This document shows positions 58,798 to 64,000 of a DNA stretch of 64,000 nucleotides, in pieces (positions within the stretch are counted from its first letter, which is position 1; each line of letters begins with the position of its first letter). The stretch comes from Nitrosopumilus sp. Lineage in GTDB: Archaea; Thermoproteota; Nitrososphaeria; Nitrososphaerales; Nitrosopumilaceae. A model generated the notes under the pieces. That model saw only the letters and a list, made by a program, of their open reading frames with translations. It did not search any database and was not told where the DNA came from. The DNA is taken from assembly GCF_025699255.1 (NCBI RefSeq), contig NZ_JAILWA010000002.1:196948-260947 (forward strand). The letters are read 5' to 3'. The position numbers were made by a program, and so were the translations under genes.

Positions 58798-61700
58798 TGG
58801 CTGATCCTTCAACAAAACGTTGGCCAGTAATTCAAGACATTCTAAAACGTGAAGGTATTGCACGTCAACATCTAAACTCTTTTGATGAATTTTTAGAACG
58901 AGGATTACAAAGTATCATTAATGAAGTTGGACAAATTGATATTGAAAATGCAGAATATCCTTACAAGATTCAACTAGGTAAAGTCAAACTTCAACAACCA
59001 AGAATGATGGAGCTGGATGGTTCCATAACTCATATCACTCCAGCTGAAGCAAGATTGAGAAATGTTTCTTACTCTGCTCCAGTAATGATGGAGGCAAGTG
59101 TTGTTGAAGATGGAAAAATTTTAGAATCAAGATTTGTCCACATTGGAGATGTTCCAGTAATGGCAAAATCAAACGCTTGCATATTGCATAATTTCTCTTC
59201 TCAAAAATTAATTGAACATGGTGAAGACCCAAATGATCCTGGCGGTTATTTCATAATTAATGGTTCAGAGCGTGTCATTGTTGGATTAGAAGATCTTTCT
59301 TACAACAAAATTATTGTAGATAGAGAAACCGTTGGTGGAAATATTGTTTTCAAAGCTAAAGTATATTCTTCAATTGTAGGATATCGTGCAAAATTAGAAC
59401 TAGTAATGAAAAATGATGGATTAATTGTTGCCCGAATTCCTGGTTCTCCAGTTGACATTCCAGTTGTTACTTTGATGAGAGCCCTTGGATTAGAATCTGA
59501 CAGAGAAATTGCATCTGTGGTTTCATTAGTTGATGAGATACAAGATGAATTGGAAGGCTCTTTTGAAAAAGCAGGTGATGTACCAACATCAAAAGATGCC
59601 ATTGTCTATATCAGTAAAAGAATTGCACCTGGAATGCTAGAAGAGTTCCAGATTAAACGAGCTGAAACTTTGCTTGATTGGGGACTATTACCTCACTTGG
59701 GTAAACATCCTGAAAATAGAAAAGAGAAGGCCCAATTCTTAGGTGAAGCAGCATGTAAATTATTAGAATTAAAACTTGGATGGATTACTCCTGATGACAA
59801 AGATCATTATGGAAACAAAGTAATCAAATTTGCAGGACAAATGTTGGCAGATCTTTTCAGAACTGCATTTAGAAATTTGGTTAGAGACATGAAGTATCAA
59901 TTAGAAAGATCTGGCCAGAAACGTGGAATCAATGCAGTTGCTGCAGCAATCCGCCCTGGAATTATTACTGATAAACTAAACAATGCTATTGCAACTGGAA
60001 ACTGGGGAAGAGGTAGAGTTGGTGTCACTCAATTACTTGATAGAACTAATTATCTTTCAACCATTAGTCACCTTAGAAGAATTCAGTCTCCTCTCAGTAG
60101 AACTCAACCAAACTTTGAGGCAAGAGATTTGCATGCAACTCACTTTGGAAGAATTTGTCCGAGTGAAACACCTGAAGGCTCAAACTGTGGTTTGGTGAAA
60201 AACTTGGCCTTGTCAGGAATTATTTCAGTAAATGTACCATCTGAAGAAATAGTAGAAAAACTCTATGATCTTGGAACTGTTCATTTCTTTGATGCAAAAG
60301 AGGATTTGAAAAAAGATGGAACTAGAATTTTTGTAGATGGTCGTTTAATCGGTTATTACAAAGATGGAGGAGAACTAGCTGAATCCCTCAGAGAACTAAG
60401 AAGAAATTCAAAGATTCATCCACATGTTGGAGTCTCTTTCCATAAATCTGAGATTGAAGGTTCTACAAGAAGACTATACGTAAATTGCAATGCTGGTAGA
60501 GTATTACGTCCATTAATTATTATCAAAGACAACAAACCATTGTTAACTTCAGAATTACTAGATAAAATTTCAAAGAAATTACTTTCATGGACTGACCTTT
60601 TGAGAATGGGTGTCTTGGAAATGATTGATGCAAATGAAGAAGAAAATTGCTATATTACTTTGGATGAAAAAGATGCAAAGAAACATACCCACTTGGAAGT
60701 GTTCCCTCCAGCAATTCTTGGTGCAGGTGCTTCTATCATTCCATATCCAGAACATAACCAATCTCCAAGAAATACATACGAATCTGCAATGGCAAAACAG
60801 AGTTTAGGATTTTCTACACCTATGATGAATACCAGTACATATGTTAGACAACACTTTATGCTATATCCTCAAGTTCCAATTGTCAATACAAAAGCAATGA
60901 AACTTTTGGGATTAGAAGACAGACCTGCAGGACAAAATTGTGTTGTTGCAGTTTTGCCATTTGATGGTTACAATATTGAAGATGCAATTGTACTAAGCAA
61001 GGCATCTGTTGATAGAGGTCTTGGTAGAACTTTCTTCTTTAGAATTTATGATGCTGAAGCAAAACAATATCCTGGTGGAATGCGTGATACTTTTGAGATT
61101 CCAAATGCCGAAGATAACATTAGAGGTTACAAAGGTGAACGTGCATACAGATTACTTGAAGATGACGGCGTAGTAGCATCTGAAGCCACAGTTAAAGGTG
61201 GGGATATTTTGATTGGAAAAACTAGTCCACCAAGATTCATGGAAGAATATAGAGAATTTGAATCATCTGGACCATATAGACGTGATACTTCAATTGGTGT
61301 TAGACCTTCTGAAGCCGGTGTTATTGATACTGTAGTTATGACTCAATCCAACGAAGGTGGAAAAATGTACAAAATCCGTGCAAGAGATATGAGAATTCCT
61401 GAAATTGGTGATAAATTTGCATCAAGACATGGACAGAAAGGTGTCTTGGGAATTTTAGCTAAAGCAGAAGATCTTCCATACACTGCAAGTGGAATGTCTC
61501 CTGATGTCTTGATTAATCCTCATGCATTCCCTTCAAGAATGACAGTTGGAATGATGATGGAATCAATCTGTGGTAAAGCAGCTGCTTTGCGCGGAAAAAG
61601 ATTTGATGGTTCTGCATTTGTCGGAGAGAAAATGCCTGAAGTAAAAGAAGTGATGGATGCACATGGTTTTGAATATTCTGGTAAAGAAATAATGTATGAC

Positions 61701-62144
61701 GGAAGAACTGGTAAGTCATTCCCAGTTGAAGTTTTCATTGGAGTTGTATATTATCAAAAACTACACCATATGGTTGCAGACAAAATACATGCAAGAGCCC
61801 GTGGTCAAGTTCAGATGTTAACAAAACAACCAACTGAAGGAAGAGCAAGAGGTGGTGGATTGAGATTTGGTGAAATGGAAAGAGATTGCTTGATTGCATA
61901 TGGTGCTTCTATGATTCTAAAAGACAGATTGTTAGATGAGTCTGATAAATCTGATATTTTTGTATGTGAAAGATGTGGTCTTGTTGCATATCATGATGTT
62001 AAACAAAGAAAATATGTCTGCAGAGTATGTGGAGATAAAGCCAAAGTGTCTTCTGTCTCCGTAGCATATGCATTCAAGTTATTGTTACAAGAGATGCAGA
62101 GTCTTAATGTTGCACCTCGATTATTGATCAAGGAGAAAATCTAG
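58797..62144 (+). CDS. rpoB: RNA polymerase subunit B (unsplit)
   Basis: A 1115-aa beta-type subunit in one piece; in many euryarchaea it is split into B' and B''. GYFIINGSERVIVGLEDLS, SHLRRIQSPLSRTQPNFEARDLHATHFGRICPSETPEGSNCGLVKNLA, the active-site region GQNCVVAVLPFDGYNIEDAIVLSK, GDKFASRHGQKGVLG and the C-terminal zinc site (CERCGLVAYHD...CRVCGDK) are intact. It makes half of the catalytic cleft. ATG overlaps the rpoH stop by one base; rpoA begins one base after the stop. Confidence 0.98.
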   Translation: MADPSTKRWPVIQDILKREGIARQHLNSFDEFLERGLQSIINEVGQIDIENAEYPYKIQLGKVKLQQPRMMELDGSITHITPAEARLRNVSYSAPVMMEASVVEDGKILESRFVHIGDVPVMAKSNACILHNFSSQKLIEHGEDPNDPGGYFIINGSERVIVGLEDLSYNKIIVDRETVGGNIVFKAKVYSSIVGYRAKLELVMKNDGLIVARIPGSPVDIPVVTLMRALGLESDREIASVVSLVDEIQDELEGSFEKAGDVPTSKDAIVYISKRIAPGMLEEFQIKRAETLLDWGLLPHLGKHPENRKEKAQFLGEAACKLLELKLGWITPDDKDHYGNKVIKFAGQMLADLFRTAFRNLVRDMKYQLERSGQKRGINAVAAAIRPGIITDKLNNAIATGNWGRGRVGVTQLLDRTNYLSTISHLRRIQSPLSRTQPNFEARDLHATHFGRICPSETPEGSNCGLVKNLALSGIISVNVPSEEIVEKLYDLGTVHFFDAKEDLKKDGTRIFVDGRLIGYYKDGGELAESLRELRRNSKIHPHVGVSFHKSEIEGSTRRLYVNCNAGRVLRPLIIIKDNKPLLTSELLDKISKKLLSWTDLLRMGVLEMIDANEEENCYITLDEKDAKKHTHLEVFPPAILGAGASIIPYPEHNQSPRNTYESAMAKQSLGFSTPMMNTSTYVRQHFMLYPQVPIVNTKAMKLLGLEDRPAGQNCVVAVLPFDGYNIEDAIVLSKASVDRGLGRTFFFRIYDAEAKQYPGGMRDTFEIPNAEDNIRGYKGERAYRLLEDDGVVASEATVKGGDILIGKTSPPRFMEEYREFESSGPYRRDTSIGVRPSEAGVIDTVVMTQSNEGGKMYKIRARDMRIPEIGDKFASRHGQKGVLGILAKAEDLPYTASGMSPDVLINPHAFPSRMTVGMMMESICGKAAALRGKRFDGSAFVGEKMPEVKEVMDAHGFEYSGKEIMYDGRTGKSFPVEVFIGVVYYQKLHHMVADKIHARARGQVQMLTKQPTEGRARGGGLRFGEMERDCLIAYGASMILKDRLLDESDKSDIFVCERCGLVAYHDVKQRKYVCRVCGDKAKVSSVSVAYAFKLLLQEMQSLNVAPRLLIKEKI

Positions 62145-62145
62145 A

Positions 62146-64000
62146 ATGTCTGTCCAAGCAATCAAAGCAATTGATGGAATTCGTTTCTCAGTTTGGTCTC
62201 CAACTGAAATTAGAAAATACTCTGTAGCTGAAATTACTGCTCCTGAAACATATGATGAAGATGGAATGCCTGTCCAAGGAGGTTTGATGGATGGAAGATT
62301 GGGAACACTTGAGCCTGGACAAAAATGTCTTACATGTGGAAACACTGCTGCAAGATGTCCTGGTCACTTTGGACACATTGAACTAGCTGAACCAATTTTG
62401 CACATTGCATTTATTGATAACATCTACAAATTACTACAATCTACATGTCGTTCTTGTGCCAGACTCAAAGTACCACAAGAAGATCTAAATGCATTCAAAA
62501 AAATTAAGGATAAACATGCCGCATACACTGTTGTTTCACAAAAACGTATTCCAGAACAAATTATTGAAAAAGCCAAAAAAGCAAAGGAATGCCCTCACTG
62601 TGGAAAAACACAATATGAATTGGTATTTACAAAACCAACAATCTTTGTAGAGAAGACTGAGATTGGTGAACACAGATTGTTGCCAATTACAATTAGAGAA
62701 AGATTTTCACAAATTGCTGATGAGGATTTAGAATTACTATCTTATGATCCAATTACTGCTAGACCAGAATGGTTTATTCTACAGGCTTTGCCTGTTCCAC
62801 CAGTAACTGTAAGACCTTCAATTATTCTTGAAACAGGAATTAGATCTGAAGATGACCTGACTCACAAAATGGTTGACATCATCAGAGTTAATCAGAGATT
62901 AAAAGAAAGTAAGGAAGCAGGAACTCCGCCATTAATTGTACAAGACTTGGTTGACTTGTTGCAATATCACTCTACAACATATTTTGATAATGAAGTGTCT
63001 GGAATTCCTCAAGCTCATCATCGTTCCGGACGTCCACTCAAGACATTAACTCAAAGACTCAAAGGAAAAGAGGGAAGATTTAGAGGTTCATTATCTGGAA
63101 AGAGAGTTGACTTTTCAAGTAGAACTGTAATTTCTCCAGATCCTAACTTGGACTTGTCTGAAGTTGGTGTACCTGAACAAGTTGCTATGAAACTAACCAT
63201 TCCTGAAATTGTTACAGAATGGAATATTGAAAGAATGAGAAAACTTGTAATTAACGGCCCTGAAAAGTTCCCTGGTGTAAACTATATTGTTAGACCAGAC
63301 GGTGTCAAAATTAGATTAGATTTCGTAGAAGACCGCTCTACAATTGCTGAAACCCTTGAAATTGGTTATCTGATTGAAAGACATCTTGCAGATGGCGATA
63401 TTGTTATGTTTAACAGACAACCATCACTTCACCAGATGTCTATCATGGCTCACTATGTGAGAGTACTGCCAGGCAAAACCTTCAGATTGCATCCTTCAGT
63501 TTGTCCACCATACAACGCAGACTTTGATGGTGATGAGATGAACCTTCACGTTCCTCAAAGTGAGGAAGCAAGAGCAGAAGCAATTCTTTTGATGAGAGTT
63601 CAAGATCAATTGATTTCTCCAAGATATGGTGGTCCAATTATTGGAGCACTGAGAGACTTTGTTACTGGCGCTTATCTGTTAACCAAAGATGATACTGTTC
63701 TATCTATTCAAGAATTTTCAAACTATGCTATGCTTGGTGGATACACTGGCGAACTTCCAAAACCTGGAACAAAAACAAAAGATGGTCCAGCATACACTGG
63801 AAAACAATTGTTCTCATTGTTCCTTCCAAAAGACTTCAACTATGTCCTTACATCAAAATGGTCAAAGGGAACAAAAGGTCCTGAAAAAGATGTTGTCATC
63901 AAAAACGGTGAACTCATCAGCGGTGTAATTGACAAGACATCAATTGGTGCAGAAGAACCTGAAAGTATCTTACACAGAATTACCAAAGACTATGGAAACG
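62146..64000 (+). CDS. rpoA: RNA polymerase subunit A (A'), 5' part, cut by window end
   Basis: The frame runs from the ATG to the window edge without a stop (about 618 codons). The N-terminal zinc site reads CLTCGNTAARCPGHFGHIEL, a second zinc pair lies in CRSCARLK and ECPHCGK, and the Mg-binding active-site motif NADFDGD is at 63514-63534 (YNADFDGDEMNLHVP). It is the largest catalytic subunit. Whether A' and A'' are fused into one gene, as reported for Thaumarchaeota, cannot be seen here. Confidence 0.97.
   Translation, partial: MSVQAIKAIDGIRFSVWSPTEIRKYSVAEITAPETYDEDGMPVQGGLMDGRLGTLEPGQKCLTCGNTAARCPGHFGHIELAEPILHIAFIDNIYKLLQSTCRSCARLKVPQEDLNAFKKIKDKHAAYTVVSQKRIPEQIIEKAKKAKECPHCGKTQYELVFTKPTIFVEKTEIGEHRLLPITIRERFSQIADEDLELLSYDPITARPEWFILQALPVPPVTVRPSIILETGIRSEDDLTHKMVDIIRVNQRLKESKEAGTPPLIVQDLVDLLQYHSTTYFDNEVSGIPQAHHRSGRPLKTLTQRLKGKEGRFRGSLSGKRVDFSSRTVISPDPNLDLSEVGVPEQVAMKLTIPEIVTEWNIERMRKLVINGPEKFPGVNYIVRPDGVKIRLDFVEDRSTIAETLEIGYLIERHLADGDIVMFNRQPSLHQMSIMAHYVRVLPGKTFRLHPSVCPPYNADFDGDEMNLHVPQSEEARAEAILLMRVQDQLISPRYGGPIIGALRDFVTGAYLLTKDDTVLSIQEFSNYAMLGGYTGELPKPGTKTKDGPAYTGKQLFSLFLPKDFNYVLTSKWSKGTKGPEKDVVIKNGELISGVIDKTSIGAEEPESILHRITKDYGN

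Noticed and set aside
58797-62144. Split rpoB (B'' and B')
   Set aside because: One frame of 1115 codons covers both halves without a stop.
1-64000. Insertion sequences, integrases, prophage or CRISPR loci
   Set aside because: No transposase, integrase, terminase or Cas motif was seen; tRNA genes carry no flanking direct repeats visible by eye.

Overview
The window is chromosomal DNA of an ammonia-oxidising archaeon of the Nitrososphaerota (Thaumarchaeota), most like marine Nitrosopumilus. The pointers are archaeal-type information genes (RpoH/RpoB/RpoA, RpoN, ABCE1, Trm5, S2/S4/S13), archaeal isoprenoid genes (mevalonate kinase, isopentenyl phosphate kinase, GGPP synthase), unsplit rpoB, PEFG-CTERM and CFI-box surface proteins, a copper multicopper oxidase, cobalamin-related genes and AT-rich sequence. 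Many starts lie about 25 bases downstream of a TATA box, so leaderless transcripts are likely. No mobile element, CRISPR array or prophage was seen; the window looks like ordinary core chromosome with lineage-specific additions.

Layout. 1-5.2 kb: end of the complex I operon (nuoK end, nuoM, nuoL, nuoN). 5.2-13.4 kb: short prenyl synthase, tRNA-Glu, a CADD/TenA-like di-metal oxidase, a CAT-anticodon tRNA, a candidate C/D box sRNA, pyrE, a LarA-like protein, an M50 protease, RimI-like acetyltransferase, trm5 and ABCE1. 13.5-15.7 kb: 5S rRNA, a 42-aa zinc-finger microprotein, leucyl aminopeptidase, a DCC protein. 15.8-19.1 kb: a three-gene non-oxidative pentose-phosphate operon whose first gene fuses transketolase N-terminal half to ribulose-phosphate 3-epimerase. 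19.1-24.3 kb: small and transport genes, a 27-aa membrane peptide, tRNA-His, Rieske protein, acetyltransferase, FAH hydrolase. 24.3-31.5 kb: one long minus-strand operon rpoN-eno-rpsB-mvk-ipk-idi-ggpps-gltX, apparently sharing one palindromic TATA element with a divergent tRNA-Leu. 31.6-38.5 kb: translin, SnoaL-like secreted protein, nnrE-MBL-cobT-like operon, glmS, rpsM-rpsD with low-complexity tails.

38.6-48.1 kb is a metal and cell-surface region: a Cys-rich 50-aa protein, a winged-helix protein, a divergent promoter with three DtxR-like boxes driving a two-domain multicopper oxidase and a ZIP transporter with an extra ectodomain, a CDF exporter with three regulatory domains, a 1062-aa surface protein and a CFI-box protein. 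48.1-54.7 kb: a B12-type radical SAM enzyme, then mdh-larB facing larC-larE-cysteine desulfurase, i.e. a complete nickel-pincer nucleotide (NPN) cofactor pathway. 54.7-58.4 kb: four tandem PEFG-CTERM secreted proteins, three with almost identical 3' ends and two with identical promoters. 58.5-64 kb: rpoH, rpoB and the beginning of rpoA.

The most unusual items are the transketolase-epimerase fusion, the NPN pathway beside a LarA-like protein that seems to have lost its catalytic residues, the candidate C/D sRNA with a guide matching conserved 23S rRNA, the DtxR-like metal divergon, and three micro-genes with good promoters or motifs. All functional names are from reading sequence motifs by eye; no database search was run.
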